The notes: generated by a model not told the origin, from the sequence alone. Positions 36,502 to 46,022 are shown, numbered from the stretch's first letter. The stretch is 64,000 nucleotides of DNA from Bacteroidales bacterium (GCA_015709215.1 JACCQN010000002.1:62001-126000); one strand, 5' to 3'. Numbers and translations are program-made.

Positions 36502-39359
36502 TGAATACAACTATGCGTTTAAAACAGTTTTTTTATTTTATTCCGATTGCCTTATTGCTGACGATATTTTTCCCACGGCAGATCTCGGCGCAGATGGTTC
36601 GGGCAATACCGGCCCAGCCGGAAATAACAGATACACTTTTATTTATCTTTGATTCCAATCAGGGAAACCAGGCATTAAAGGACTACAACGGAGCTGTTTA
36701 TTTTCATGCAGGATTAATCACCGACAGGAGCAAGGACGGAAGTGATTGGAAGTTTGTGGTTGGCGAATGGGGACAGCCCGACGAACGAGTAAAAATGATT
36801 CCGATGGGAGCAGGGCTTTACAGGGCAAGCCTGCCATTGCAATCGTTCTTCGGGGTGGATGAAGATATCCTTGTAAAGCAACTGGCACTTGTATTTCGTA
36901 ATGCTGATGGAAGTTTGGTTGGGAAAACAGCAGACGAATCGGATTTTTTTATCAATTTTAAAGGATACCAGCCCGAAGAAAAAATTCTTGTTACCAAGCA
37001 AGGTGTTAAAGGAAAATATTTGGGTCAGCGTGTCGAAGGCAGCACCTTATTTGTATCTACCGATTTAGGTGAATATACTTTCAGGGCATTTGTCGACAGC
37101 ATCCTTGAGGTTGGCTTTCATCCCGGTGGATTTCAGGGTTTTGATAGTTCACATGCCGTCATTCTTAAGCCAGGAAAGGTAGATGTGTTGCTCACAGAAA
37201 CACCTAATGCCTTGATGTTTGACTTGCCCGGAATGCAGGTGTTTATCCAAAAGAAAAATCTTGATATCAGTTATTTAAGTAATGGCAGAACGTTGTTGAA
37301 GGAAGAAAAAGGCTTTTTTTCGAGTAGTCAGGAAGTTGGATTTCGTTTTGAGGCACAGCAGGGAGAGCGGTTTTATGGCAGTGGCGGTCGGGCTCATGGT
37401 ATGGATTTGCGCGGAAAGAAACTTGGACTTTACAATCGCGCTCATTATGGTTATGAACTGGGCGCCACAGATTTGAATTATATGATTCCACTGATGGTGT
37501 CGAATCAAGATTACCTGATACTTTTCGACAATCCCCAGAAAGCTCAGCTTGATGTGGATAGTAATCGCGATGGTATCGTGGAATTTTCTGCCATGGGTGG
37601 CCCTCAACGTTTTTATCTTGTTCATAGCCACTCTTATGCCGGATTAATGAAACAATACGGCCAGCTCACCGGAAAGCAGGAATTACCGCCCAGATGGGTT
37701 TTTGGTAACCTCCAGTCGCGCATGGCTTATCGTACACAGGCCGAAACAGATTCAATCGTAAATCTGATGATTGATCAGGATTTTCCTCTTGATGCCATTA
37801 TCCTTGACTTTTATTGGTTTGGCGACAGCATTCTTGGACACCTCGGTCGGCTTGATTGGTATAAACCTTCCTGGCCTGAACCCGAAAAAATGATTGCTGA
37901 TTTCGCCTCCAAAGGAGTGAAAACCATCACTATTTCCGAACCCTATATTATTGATTCACTGGCCAATTTTGAAGTAGCGAAGGATTTGGACATATTGGCT
38001 AAAGACACCCTCGGAAATGTTTATATTGACAAGCAGTTTTATTTTGGCAATGGCTCATTAATCGATATTTTTAAGCCTGAAGCAGCTGATTGGCTCTGGA
38101 GCAAATACAAAACCCAGTTTGAGCAGGGTGTTGCAGGTTTGTGGGGCGATTTGGGCGAACCCGAATCGCACCCCTCTGATTTGAAGCATGTAGTAGGTAT
38201 GGCCGATGAGGTACATAATATCTACGGACATTATTGGGCTAAATCAATTTATGAGCGTTTCCGAAGGGATTATCCTAAAAGGCGCTTATTTTTTTTGGCA
38301 CGAAGCGGTTTTGCCGGAAGCCAGCGCTACAGCATGTTTCCCTGGACAGGCGATGTGAGCCGAAGCTGGGGAGGCCTTCAGGCACAGCTACCGGCAATGC
38401 TGAACATGAGCATGTCGGGGGTGCCTTATATGCACAGCGATGCCGGTGGTTTTGCGCTCGGCGAAAAGGATGATGAACTTTATACCAGATGGTTGCAATA
38501 TGCTGTTTTTACGCCCATTTTGCGTCCGCATGGCTCAGGAGTGCCTTCGGAGCCGGTGTATTTTAATGATACCACCAAACGAATCGTTCGTGATTTTATG
38601 AAACTACGATACAGGTTATTGCCCTATATTTATACAGCAGCATGGAAAACTGCCACGGTTGGAATTCCAATTGCAAAACCTGTATTTTTCTATTATCCTG
38701 ATGATGAGCGTTTTGAAAATCATTATAACAGCTATTTCTTTGGAAGCGACCTGCTTGTGGCGCCTGTTACCTCTCCCGGCATTAACCGGATGCAGGTAGA
38801 GTTGCCTGCCGGTTTGTGGTATCATTTCTGGTCGGGAGAGCAGCTGTACGGAGGTAAAGCGGTTGGAGTGAATGTGGCGCTCGAGAGTATTCCGGTATTT
38901 GCACGGGCGGGTAGTATCATTCCGATGACAAAAAGTGTGAATACTACGGATCACTATAACAGTCGGATGCTTTTTTTGAAAACTTATTTGCATGACAGAG
39001 CCGGGAAATTGAAGGGCGAAGTGTTTGAAGACGACGGACAAACTTATGGAACTTATCAGTCGGGTGATTATGAATTGCTTACTTTTGAAGGAAAACAGGA
39101 TGCCGAAGGTGGGATGGAGCTGCTTTTCACAAGAAGTGGGAATGGTTTTGCCGGTATGCCGGAGATCAGAGTGGTTGATATGGAGATTTTTGGCAAAGCA
39201 AGAGCTTTGAAAAAAGTTAGAATAAACGATATGGAATTACAGCCACTGAATGCCGATGCTGTTCAAAATGGCGACCTGGGATTCTGGACCGACAGTAAAG
39301 GTCGTAATCATGTGCGCCTGATGTGGGCTGGAGAAGATATTAAACTTACTGCAGAGTAA
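36501..39359 (+). CDS. Secreted GH31 alpha-glucosidase
   Basis: 952 residues with an N-terminal signal (FIPIALLLTIFFPRQISAQ), an extra ~130-residue N-terminal domain, a galactose-mutarotase-like region (RFYGSGGRAHGMDL), then the GH31 barrel. The nucleophile Asp is in LWGDLGEPE near 550, the acid/base Asp in FPWTGDVSRSW near 615, and SGVPYMHSDAGGF follows. C-terminal beta domains include a DUF5110-like part (VFEDDGQTYGTY). It would release glucose from alpha-oligosaccharides made by the neighbouring GH13 enzymes. GH31 also includes alpha-xylosidases; context favours alpha-glucosidase. Unlike the Bacteroides sus operon, this locus uses GH31, not GH97. Confidence 0.92.
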   Translation: MNTTMRLKQFFYFIPIALLLTIFFPRQISAQMVRAIPAQPEITDTLLFIFDSNQGNQALKDYNGAVYFHAGLITDRSKDGSDWKFVVGEWGQPDERVKMIPMGAGLYRASLPLQSFFGVDEDILVKQLALVFRNADGSLVGKTADESDFFINFKGYQPEEKILVTKQGVKGKYLGQRVEGSTLFVSTDLGEYTFRAFVDSILEVGFHPGGFQGFDSSHAVILKPGKVDVLLTETPNALMFDLPGMQVFIQKKNLDISYLSNGRTLLKEEKGFFSSSQEVGFRFEAQQGERFYGSGGRAHGMDLRGKKLGLYNRAHYGYELGATDLNYMIPLMVSNQDYLILFDNPQKAQLDVDSNRDGIVEFSAMGGPQRFYLVHSHSYAGLMKQYGQLTGKQELPPRWVFGNLQSRMAYRTQAETDSIVNLMIDQDFPLDAIILDFYWFGDSILGHLGRLDWYKPSWPEPEKMIADFASKGVKTITISEPYIIDSLANFEVAKDLDILAKDTLGNVYIDKQFYFGNGSLIDIFKPEAADWLWSKYKTQFEQGVAGLWGDLGEPESHPSDLKHVVGMADEVHNIYGHYWAKSIYERFRRDYPKRRLFFLARSGFAGSQRYSMFPWTGDVSRSWGGLQAQLPAMLNMSMSGVPYMHSDAGGFALGEKDDELYTRWLQYAVFTPILRPHGSGVPSEPVYFNDTTKRIVRDFMKLRYRLLPYIYTAAWKTATVGIPIAKPVFFYYPDDERFENHYNSYFFGSDLLVAPVTSPGINRMQVELPAGLWYHFWSGEQLYGGKAVGVNVALESIPVFARAGSIIPMTKSVNTTDHYNSRMLFLKTYLHDRAGKLKGEVFEDDGQTYGTYQSGDYELLTFEGKQDAEGGMELLFTRSGNGFAGMPEIRVVDMEIFGKARALKKVRINDMELQPLNADAVQNGDLGFWTDSKGRNHVRLMWAGEDIKLTAE

Positions 39360-39385
39360 ATTGTTAAAAATTAAAACCCAAAACT

Positions 39386-40780
39386 ATGAGAAGACTATTT
39401 AAATTTTTGCCGTTTCTGTTAATTCCGGTAACGGTATTTATTTCTGGCTGTGAAAACCAACCTAAAAAAGTGGTTAATGATGAGCCTGTTACATTAAGTA
39501 AAAATCCAGAATGGGCAAAAGATGCCGTGATTTATGAAGTAAACACACGTCAATTTACTGAGGAAGGTACATTTGCCGCATTCGCCAGTCACCTTCCCCG
39601 ATTGAAAGAGCTCGGTGTTGATATTTTGTGGTTCATGCCCATTTATCCCATTGGAGAAAAAAACCGAAAAGGAAGTCTGGGAAGCTATTATTCCATTAAA
39701 GATTACACTGCCGTAAACCCTGAATTTGGCTCTCTTGAAGACTTTAAAGTGCTTGTTAATCAGGCTCATGAAATGGGTTTCAAGGTAATTCTTGATTGGG
39801 TTGCCAATCACACGGCTTTTGATCATGAATGGGCTGCTACACACCCCGAATGGTATAACAGAGATGAAGATGGAGAGATAATTTCTCCCTTTGACTGGAC
39901 TGATGTAGCTGACCTTAATTATGATGACAATCCCGACTTGTGGGACGCCATGATTGGCGAGATGAAATTCTGGGTGAGCGAAGCCAATATCGACGGTTTT
40001 CGTTGCGATGTAGCCGGAATGATTCCTGTTGAATTTTGGAACAGAGCACGGAAGGAGCTTGATGAAATAAAGCCTGTGTTTATGCTCGCCGAAGATGAAG
40101 GCGTAGTCGAATTAACGGATTACGCGTTTGGCGCTAATTACAGCTGGGAAGTACATCACATCTTTAACAAAATGGCCAGAGGCGAAAACACCATTGCCGA
40201 TTTGTGGGCTTATCTCAAGAAAAATGACAGCATTTTTGAACCGGATGTGTTTAGAATGACCTTCACCTCCAATCATGATGAAAACTCCTGGAATGGTACT
40301 GTATTTGAGAGACTTGGTGACGGAGCCAAGGCTTTTGCAGTGCTGTCATACACTATCCCGGGCTTTCCGTTGATTTATAACGGACAGGAAGCAGGCCTCG
40401 ACAAACGACTGGAATTTTTTGAAAAAGATCAAATTGACTGGGAAAACCCAAATGCCGATGCTTTCAGTGCTTTATACACAAAACTCAATAAAGCTAAAAC
40501 CGAAAACCCTGCGCTGTGGAATGCCGGACATGGTGGTATAATGGAAAAAATTGACATCAATGTGCCAAACAAAGTCTTAGCGTTTGCACGTGTAAAGGAT
40601 GATAATAAAGTTTCGGTTTACATCAATATGAGTGCTGAGCCGCAAAATGTGATCGTCACTAACAAGTGGGATTATGGCGCTTTTACTGATTTGATCAGCG
40701 GAAGAGAATTGCTCATTAGCGGAACTACGGCCTTTGAAATCCCAGCATGGGGTTATTTTGTGCTGAAAGAGAAGAAGTAA
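39386..40780 (+). CDS. GH13 alpha-amylase-family lipoprotein
   Basis: 464 residues. The signal ends at a lipobox (VFISGCENQ, Cys near 22), placing it in the envelope. Catalytic regions: DWVANHTAFDHEW (I), GFRCDVAGMIP with nucleophile Asp (II), FMLAEDEGV with acid/base Glu (III), and FTSNHDENSW with the third Asp (IV). The barrel starts with AKDAVIYEVNTRQF. It is short for the family and lacks an N-terminal module; a small beta domain ends the chain. Third gene of the rightward glucan operon, 26 bp after the GH31 gene. Confidence 0.92.
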   Translation: MRRLFKFLPFLLIPVTVFISGCENQPKKVVNDEPVTLSKNPEWAKDAVIYEVNTRQFTEEGTFAAFASHLPRLKELGVDILWFMPIYPIGEKNRKGSLGSYYSIKDYTAVNPEFGSLEDFKVLVNQAHEMGFKVILDWVANHTAFDHEWAATHPEWYNRDEDGEIISPFDWTDVADLNYDDNPDLWDAMIGEMKFWVSEANIDGFRCDVAGMIPVEFWNRARKELDEIKPVFMLAEDEGVVELTDYAFGANYSWEVHHIFNKMARGENTIADLWAYLKKNDSIFEPDVFRMTFTSNHDENSWNGTVFERLGDGAKAFAVLSYTIPGFPLIYNGQEAGLDKRLEFFEKDQIDWENPNADAFSALYTKLNKAKTENPALWNAGHGGIMEKIDINVPNKVLAFARVKDDNKVSVYINMSAEPQNVIVTNKWDYGAFTDLISGRELLISGTTAFEIPAWGYFVLKEKK

Positions 40781-40861
40781 CAATTTAACTAAATATACTT
40801 ACAAAGCTTGGGTTTAGTGGTGTTTTGTTGTTTTAGATAAGCAAAAATATTTTTAAACATG

Positions 40862-40893
40862 CTTGCTCATGAATGGGATTGCCTCTACATTTG
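40862..40893 (+). promoter_or_regulatory. Promoter of tRNA-Gly
   Basis: CTTG (40862-40865) and TACATTTG (40886-40893) are 20 bases apart and match the Bacteroidota promoter pattern. The start point would fall a few bases before the tRNA. Confidence 0.55.
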
Positions 40894-40904
40894 CGTTTTG
40901 TTTT

Positions 40905-40976
40905 GCGGGCATAGCTCAGTGGTAGAGCATTAGCTTCCCAAGCTAAGGGTCGTGGGTTCGAGCCCCATTGCCCGCT
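40905..40976 (+). tRNA. tRNA-Gly (anticodon CCC)
   Basis: A full cloverleaf can be drawn. The acceptor GCGGGCA pairs with TGCCCGC; the D-arm is GCTCAGTGGTAGAGC; the anticodon stem TTAGC/GCTAA holds loop TTCCCAA with anticodon CCC (40937-40939), reading GGG; the T-arm is GTGGG-TTCGAGC-CCCAT. The discriminator is T, as usual for glycine, and CCA is not encoded. It marks the left boundary of the accessory region that runs to about 52 kb. Confidence 0.95.
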
Positions 40977-40996
40977 CCCTTAAAAACCAGTGAAAT

Positions 40997-41026
40997 AGGG
41001 CATTTCGAAAGAAGTGCTCTTTTTTT
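40997..41026 (+). terminator. Rho-independent terminator after tRNA-Gly
   Basis: AGGGCATTTC-GAAA-GAAGTGCTCT forms a 10-bp stem (two G-T pairs) with a GAAA tetraloop, followed by a run of T. Confidence 0.8.
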
Positions 41027-41237
41027 GTTTCTGCACTTTCATTACAGAAAATGCAGTTATCCATTTTAGATCATTAAGCATGCCTTTCTATTTTTAAAAA
41101 TGACTCATCTTAATCCCAGATAGTTGTGATCATTTACCTTACAAGGTGGGTTAAACGTTTTTGTAACTTAAAAATACACTGCTCAGCAGGTGGTCATGTT
41201 ATTTAATTTCTACTCCGACTGAATTTCATTCATTACC

Positions 41238-42497
41238 TCAGGGTTTAAAGACCCCGTTTTCGGCAACAATTGTTGGGGTGATATCTACCTGGTACAGTTC
41301 TTCATTATTGATCCATAAAAACTCCCCTGTGGCAGCATCGAGGCATAACAAACCGGAACCATTATCCACATCAAAACTTAGACCTTCGTAATACAATCTT
41401 CCATTGGCATAAGCAGGAGAATCATGAACACTTACATCGTCATTCTCCCATATTATATCTCCTGTTTCCACTGAGAGTGCAATTGGTTTCCCGTTTAATC
41501 CTCCGTATCCTGATCCCCGGTGATAGACTCCAAAGACCAGTTTACCAGCCGTTTTCAGACTAATCCGGGCAGCTTCTCCAAGTCCGGCATTTGTCGTCCA
41601 GAGTACATGTCCGTTGGTTTTGTCCAGGCAGTACACTTTTGCATCAACCTCTGAGGCACCTCCCTGAAATATTACTTTATTGCCTACAATTACAGGTTTG
41701 CCCGTTCCATAGTAATCATTCACAGGAAATGACCATATTATTTCGCCCGTTTGAATATCCCTTGCTTCGAATTCAGTACCGGGGACATACACAACATTGT
41801 TTTCAATAACAACACCTTTTCCAACCATACCATCACCTTTCAGGGGCTTTTTCCAGATTAATTCACCTGTTTTATTGTTTATACAAAATAGATGATTGTC
41901 ATCCATTGTGGAACGGGTACCATAAACCAAATAATCCCTGTCCAGGGCCAGATCCCCGTAAGTTCCCATAAGATCATCCATAGAACCATCGTCATGCAAT
42001 GAGTATTGCCAGATAATTTCACCCGTCACCGGATTGACTGCTAAAAGGATACCCCATAAACCTCCTACATACAATGTATTGTTGTAAAAAGTGGGCGCCG
42101 TTTTGGAAATTGAACTCGAGTAGGCTTCCGGTAAACCAATAGTCCAGTTAATAACTCCCGTGAAAGGATTATATGCGGTCATATAATTATTATCAGTAAC
42201 ACAATAAATAACATTATCATGATATTCAATCGTTGAGGCTACATCCCAACTATGACTATTAAATGTGAGTGTCTTCTGACTAACACCCGTAGCCGGGTCG
42301 ACTCCAAATACTTCTTCATATACCGCAGTGAACAACAACTGGTTTAATGAGGGATCCTCATCAATCCAAGCTATATCATTATCATTTCCATCATTATCCT
42401 CATTACTTCCAACATCATCATTATTTTTTGAGCAGGAGTAACTGAATACAATAAGCAGCAAAAACAAAATTAATTTGTCAGGTTTTCTGATTCCCAT
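41238..42497 (-). CDS. PQQ-repeat beta-propeller lipoprotein
   Basis: 419 residues. A lipoprotein signal with Cys near 22 (VFSYSCSKNNDD) is followed by an acidic Asn/Asp-rich linker and about eight BamB/quinoprotein-like blades, each with the motif [T/D]G-x-I-x-W (GEIIWQYS, GELIWKKPL, GEIIWSFPV, GHVLWTTN, GDIIWEND, GEFLWINN). No PQQ-dependent dehydrogenase active-site residues are evident, so a structural or binding role is more likely than an enzyme. Lies alone between the tRNA and an IS remnant. Confidence 0.85.
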   Translation of the reverse strand: MGIRKPDKLILFLLLIVFSYSCSKNNDDVGSNEDNDGNDNDIAWIDEDPSLNQLLFTAVYEEVFGVDPATGVSQKTLTFNSHSWDVASTIEYHDNVIYCVTDNNYMTAYNPFTGVINWTIGLPEAYSSSISKTAPTFYNNTLYVGGLWGILLAVNPVTGEIIWQYSLHDDGSMDDLMGTYGDLALDRDYLVYGTRSTMDDNHLFCINNKTGELIWKKPLKGDGMVGKGVVIENNVVYVPGTEFEARDIQTGEIIWSFPVNDYYGTGKPVIVGNKVIFQGGASEVDAKVYCLDKTNGHVLWTTNAGLGEAARISLKTAGKLVFGVYHRGSGYGGLNGKPIALSVETGDIIWENDDVSVHDSPAYANGRLYYEGLSFDVDNGSGLLCLDAATGEFLWINNEELYQVDITPTIVAENGVFKP

Positions 42498-42654
42498 ATC
42501 TATCTGGTTTTTAATTTATACAAGAAAAGATTCACTAGGTTGTTGAGTAAAACAATCTTGCTTTGTTTTAATTTGATATTGCAAAGAAAATACTTTAGTA
42601 TTAACTGAATCTTAAATCCGCAAATAATAATTATTGGGCAAACATAATGTCATA

Positions 42655-43437
42655 TCAAACATCAATTGACAGATAAAGGCGATGCAGTTTTATTCTTGCC
42701 TCAAAAGAGCTGAACTGCCACTTAATCTTCGTATTCTTATTGTTTATGTGATTTTGCCAAGCTCTGACTTCTGCTTTTACTGTATTTATTTTATCAATCC
42801 TTCTGTTAAAACATTGTTTAGTTAATATTTCCAGCTCTATTTCTGCTATGTTCAACCAGTTAACATGTTTAGGAGTAAAAATCTACTCCAAACGATCCCA
42901 AAACCTTTTTGCCTTTGTTGTTTTAAAAGTTTCATTTAATGCCGCAGCGCTGTGTGAAGCAGGATTATCCATTACCAAGGTTATGGTTTCTGCCTTGTGA
43001 TATAGCTTATCACAAATATACTGAACCATCAATGCCCAGTCTTTTTTTGTCCGTTGTTACGTTAGCTTCATCTTTTGTCCTTCGGCCAGAGGCTCGCTAC
43101 CACAAAAATATTACAAACCCCATTGCGTGAATATTCATAGCCGACTCTTTTCTCAAAGACTGGCTTCATCGGTATTGTTTTGCAAACTTCTTTTATTAAT
43201 TAATTGTTTCAGTGTTTCATCCATGCGAACTACCGGATTTACCTTTATTATAGGGTCGTTTGTAAACATCAAGCACCTGCTCCATAGCGGCAACAAAATG
43301 ACTGTTTTGCTCTTGTGGTATTACCCAACCTTTGACCCGCCAAGGATGACTTTTTTGGCTGTATGACTGCCCTTACGTGTGTTTTCCATCAATGATTCTC
43401 TTTCTTCTTTCGTTAAGATTACATTGTACTGTACCAT
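42655..43437 (-). pseudogene. Degenerate IS630-family transposase
   Basis: The minus strand shows pieces of one DDE transposase in different frames. It begins at 43437 with MVQYNVILTKEERESLMENT (helix-turn-helix N-terminus). After an internal deletion WVIPQEQNSHFVAAMEQVLD and VNPVVRMDETLKQLI follow, then YEYSRNGVCNIFV, LVMDNPASHSAAALNETF, and PKHVNWLNIAEIELEILTKQ with the closing DDE Glu. Frameshifts and a stop (TAG before FTPKHVNW) break the frame. Total length (~780 bp) is below the ~1 kb of an intact element. No clear terminal inverted repeats remain. Confidence 0.8.
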
Positions 43438-43537
43438 TAGCGTTTGGGGTATAGATATAAAAAATACATTACGTCATACTATTGTTGCCATGACACTAGT
43501 GATGAAAAGTGAACAAAACAATTCAGAAAACAAGTCT

Positions 43538-44272
43538 TTATTCGTTCATTCCCAACGCATTGTTTACCTCATCCCTGAAACTTCGTCCAAGCGGTAACTG
43601 TTTTTGGTTAATTTCAATTGTATTCCCAAAAACAGCATCAATATTCTTAACTGAAACAATATAGGATTTGTGCACTCTGATAAACCCTTTTTCTTTTAGA
43701 AAATTCTCCATGTTTTTCATCCGGTCGAGTTTAGTAAATTTTTTGTCTTTTGTATGGATGACCACGTATTCTTTCATACCTTCCACGTACAGGATATCGC
43801 TGATATTCACTTTCACCGACTTTTAGCCTGATTTGACAAAAATAAAATCGCGGGTGGTTGTTTCGTTTTCATCAGCTGGTGACAAGCCGATACTGATATT
43901 GCCGACTTGTTTTTCCAAACGTTTGGCCACTTTGTTCACGGCTTTAGCAAACCGGTCAAAAGAAATAGGCTTCAGCAGGTAGTCGGCTACATCCAGTTCG
44001 TAGCCTTCAAGGGCATACTCGGAATAAGCGGTGGTAAGAATAATCGCCGGTTTTTTTTGTAGGGTGCGGATAAATTCTATTCCGGTTAGTCCTGGCATTT
44101 GAATATCCAGAAAAACCAGTTCGACTGCTCCTGAACCGATGATTTCCCAGGCATTCTTTGCACTGCTAAAAACAGCCAGTAGTTCAAGTTGAGACATTTT
44201 TGCGATATAATCGCTCAAATACTGACGGGCAATGGGCTCATCATCCACCACAATACATTTAATCCTTTCCAT
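43538..44272 (-). pseudogene. LytTR-type response regulator interrupted by one in-frame TAA
   Basis: Codons 1-149 encode a receiver (CIVVDDEP, phospho-Asp in VFLDIQMPG, Thr in ILTTAYSEYA, Lys in LLKPISFDR). Codon 150 (43825-43823) is TAA. The same frame continues without shift into a complete LytTR DNA-binding domain (VNISDILYVEGMKEYVVIHT, IRVHKSYIVSVKNID, LPLGRSFRDEV) ending at 43538. The junction reads VKSG*KSVKVNISD, where relatives I recall have Tyr before K-[ST]-V-K, so TAT/TAC to TAA is the simplest origin. The start overlaps the kinase stop by one base (TAATG). Could be a pseudogene, a sequencing error, or read-through. Confidence 0.85.
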
Positions 44273-45372
44273 TACAACTCCTCTTTTTTTAAAAAAACCG
44301 GAAACCGGAGCGATACCATGTACTCGTCTTCCTGTTTCACAATTTTGAGCTCATAATTTTCCCCGAAAATCAGGTCCAACCGCTTTCTTACATTTGTCAG
44401 TCCAAGCCCTGTTCCATTCATTTGCCCTTGTTTTTTATCTTCACGGCAACTGTTTTTACAAACAAAAAAGAAACGTCCCTTGTCATCCCAGATATCCAGT
44501 TCGATCCACCCTTCATCTTCCCGGCCGATGGTACCGTGTTTAAAACAGTTTTCTACAAAAGGAAGCAACAACAAGGGTGGGATAAAACCAGTTTGGCTGG
44601 CCATGTTAACCGAAAGGTGGATATTTTCAGGGTGTGAGATGCGCTTTTTTTCGAGGTCGATATAATTACAGATAAAATCCAGTTCTTTTTCCACTGGCAC
44701 TAACTTTTGCTCGGTCTCATAAATCAGGTAGCGCATCGTGTCCGAGAGCCCCAGTACCATTTGTGGGGCCAGGTCGGATTTAGAATAGGCCAGGCCGTAC
44801 AGGTTGTTCAAGGTATTGAAAAGGAAATGCGGGTTGACTTGCGATTTCAGGTACAGGATTTGAGCTTCCTGGCTGCGTTGCAGCTTTTCACGGCTTTCCT
44901 GTTCTTTCTTCGCCTTATGTTAATACATTCTAAACAAGGTGGCGACAAGCAGGATAACCACGTTCATAATAAATCCGGGCAAATAGGCAGCTCTGCCTGG
45001 TTTTAAACGGTTTAGCAATTCAGGATTATACCCCGGGTTCAAATCCCTTTTCGATTCTAAAAATTCTCTTGGAAACCGGCCGGTAAAGCCGGGTACAGAT
45101 TCAGGAAACAAGCCCAGTAATTTGACCCGTATTATGGAAAACACAATACACAACAAAATGGAAGACAGCATGAACAATACATACTTTTTACGTTTGATCA
45201 AAAAATGGGAGGCCAGCACCCACCCCGAAATATAGAAAATACCGGCAATCAGTGCAATTCCGGCAATCGCCCTGGTTAATGCCATTGTCCAGGGCAAAAA
45301 CAATGCGAAGGGAATATACAGGAAATAAGTAAGGACTAACCAAACGCTGATATGTATAAGCATTTTCTTCAT
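44272..45372 (-). pseudogene. LytS/YehU-type sensor histidine kinase interrupted by one in-frame TAA
   Basis: Codons 1-150 give about four transmembrane segments (VWLVLTYFLYIPFALFL, IAGIALIAGIFYISGWVLA, YVLFMLSSILLCIVFSI, FIMNVVILLVATLFRMY). Codon 151 (44922-44920) is TAA. The same frame runs on through a coiled coil (KKEQESREKLQRSQEAQI) to SQVNPHFLFNTLNNL with the phospho-His, then N-box FVENCFKHG and G-box GTGLGLTNVRKRL. A product stopping at the TAA would be membrane-only; any restart at the TTG at 44811 would lack the His. Upstream partner of the LytTR regulator, which has the same kind of lesion. Confidence 0.85.
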
Positions 45373-45411
45373 ACTGCAATATTACAATTATTAGGCAATT
45401 CAGGATAAATC

Positions 45412-45443
45412 ACTTAAACCAACGTCATTTAAACTTAAACCAA
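45412..45443 (-). promoter_or_regulatory. Tandem direct repeat upstream of the LytS-like kinase (candidate LytTR site)
   Basis: ACTTAAACCAA occurs at 45412-45422 and again at 45433-45443, exactly 21 bp apart (two DNA turns). On the kinase strand the unit is TTGGTTTAAGT. LytTR regulators bind paired direct repeats with a GTT core and about this spacing. It lies 40-71 bp before the kinase start and within the shared gap with the divergent secreted-protein gene. Autoregulation is an inference. Confidence 0.5.
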
Positions 45444-45470
45444 TGGCTAAAATGTTCAACGAGCTGCTTG

Positions 45471-45525
45471 TTGAGTTGTCAGGTTATTGGTATAAAAGAA
45501 TGTGCCGTTTGACGAAAAAGTTTTC
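45471..45525 (+). promoter_or_regulatory. Shared upstream element, copy A
   Basis: 55 bp that aligns without gaps to 50307-50361 (about 40 of 55 identical), and in its inner 34 bases to 48147-48180 (27 identical). The best-kept part is ATTGGTATAA and TGCCGTTTGACGAAAA. It lies 53-107 bp before the secreted-protein gene at 45578. The GTTTG core could be part of a -7 element or a regulator half-site. Confidence 0.55.
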
Positions 45526-45577
45526 ATTTACCTGATAGGGAGACGTAAGTTTGAACCAAATTTTAAAGTGAAATATT

Positions 45578-45991
45578 ATGAAAATAAAAAACATTTTTAT
45601 TGGAACAGCAGCATTGCTTGTAATAATTACGTTCAGCAGTTTTGCGCAGGACAGGCAAGATGGCTTTCGTGAGCTGTTCAGGAAAAGCCCGGAAACCCGT
45701 GCACAAGTGGTTACTATGATCATGAAAAACAGATTGGACATGGATGAAGCTCAGGCTGAAAAATCCTTACAGATTAATCTGAAATACGCTAAGTTGAGCC
45801 AGCCCTATCTGAAAGTGGATGGCGGGGCAATGGAAAATACCGCTGAGCTGGTGACGCTCAACCAAAAGCGAAGCATTGAACTAAAAGCCATCCTCACACC
45901 AGAGCAAATCAAAAAAACGGAAGATATCCGTGCAAAGTGGATTAATCGGCTGGAAACCATTCTGGCCCATTTAAAAGAAAACAATTTTTAA
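45578..45991 (+). CDS. Secreted Spy/LTXXQ-like protein
   Basis: 137 residues with a cleavable Sec signal (IFIGTAALLVIITFSSFAQ). The mature part is helical and charged, with the pattern RAQVVTMIMKNRLDMDEAQAEK, NLKYAKLSQPY and LKAILTPEQIKKTEDI; the LTPEQ segment recalls the LTXXQ motif of Spy/CpxP periplasmic chaperones. It shares spacing of these blocks with the protein at 49826. Likely periplasmic. It is divergent from the LytS/LytTR operon and 31 bp before a lipoprotein gene, so the two may be co-transcribed. Function inferred from weak similarity only. Confidence 0.65.
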   Translation: MKIKNIFIGTAALLVIITFSSFAQDRQDGFRELFRKSPETRAQVVTMIMKNRLDMDEAQAEKSLQINLKYAKLSQPYLKVDGGAMENTAELVTLNQKRSIELKAILTPEQIKKTEDIRAKWINRLETILAHLKENNF

Positions 45992-46022
45992 TAATCATTT
46001 AGTTAACTTAAATTTTTAAAAA

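Noticed and set aside
38616-39041. 141-codon minus-strand frame in the GH31 gene
   Set aside because: It is the antisense shadow of conserved GH31 sequence and has no family features.
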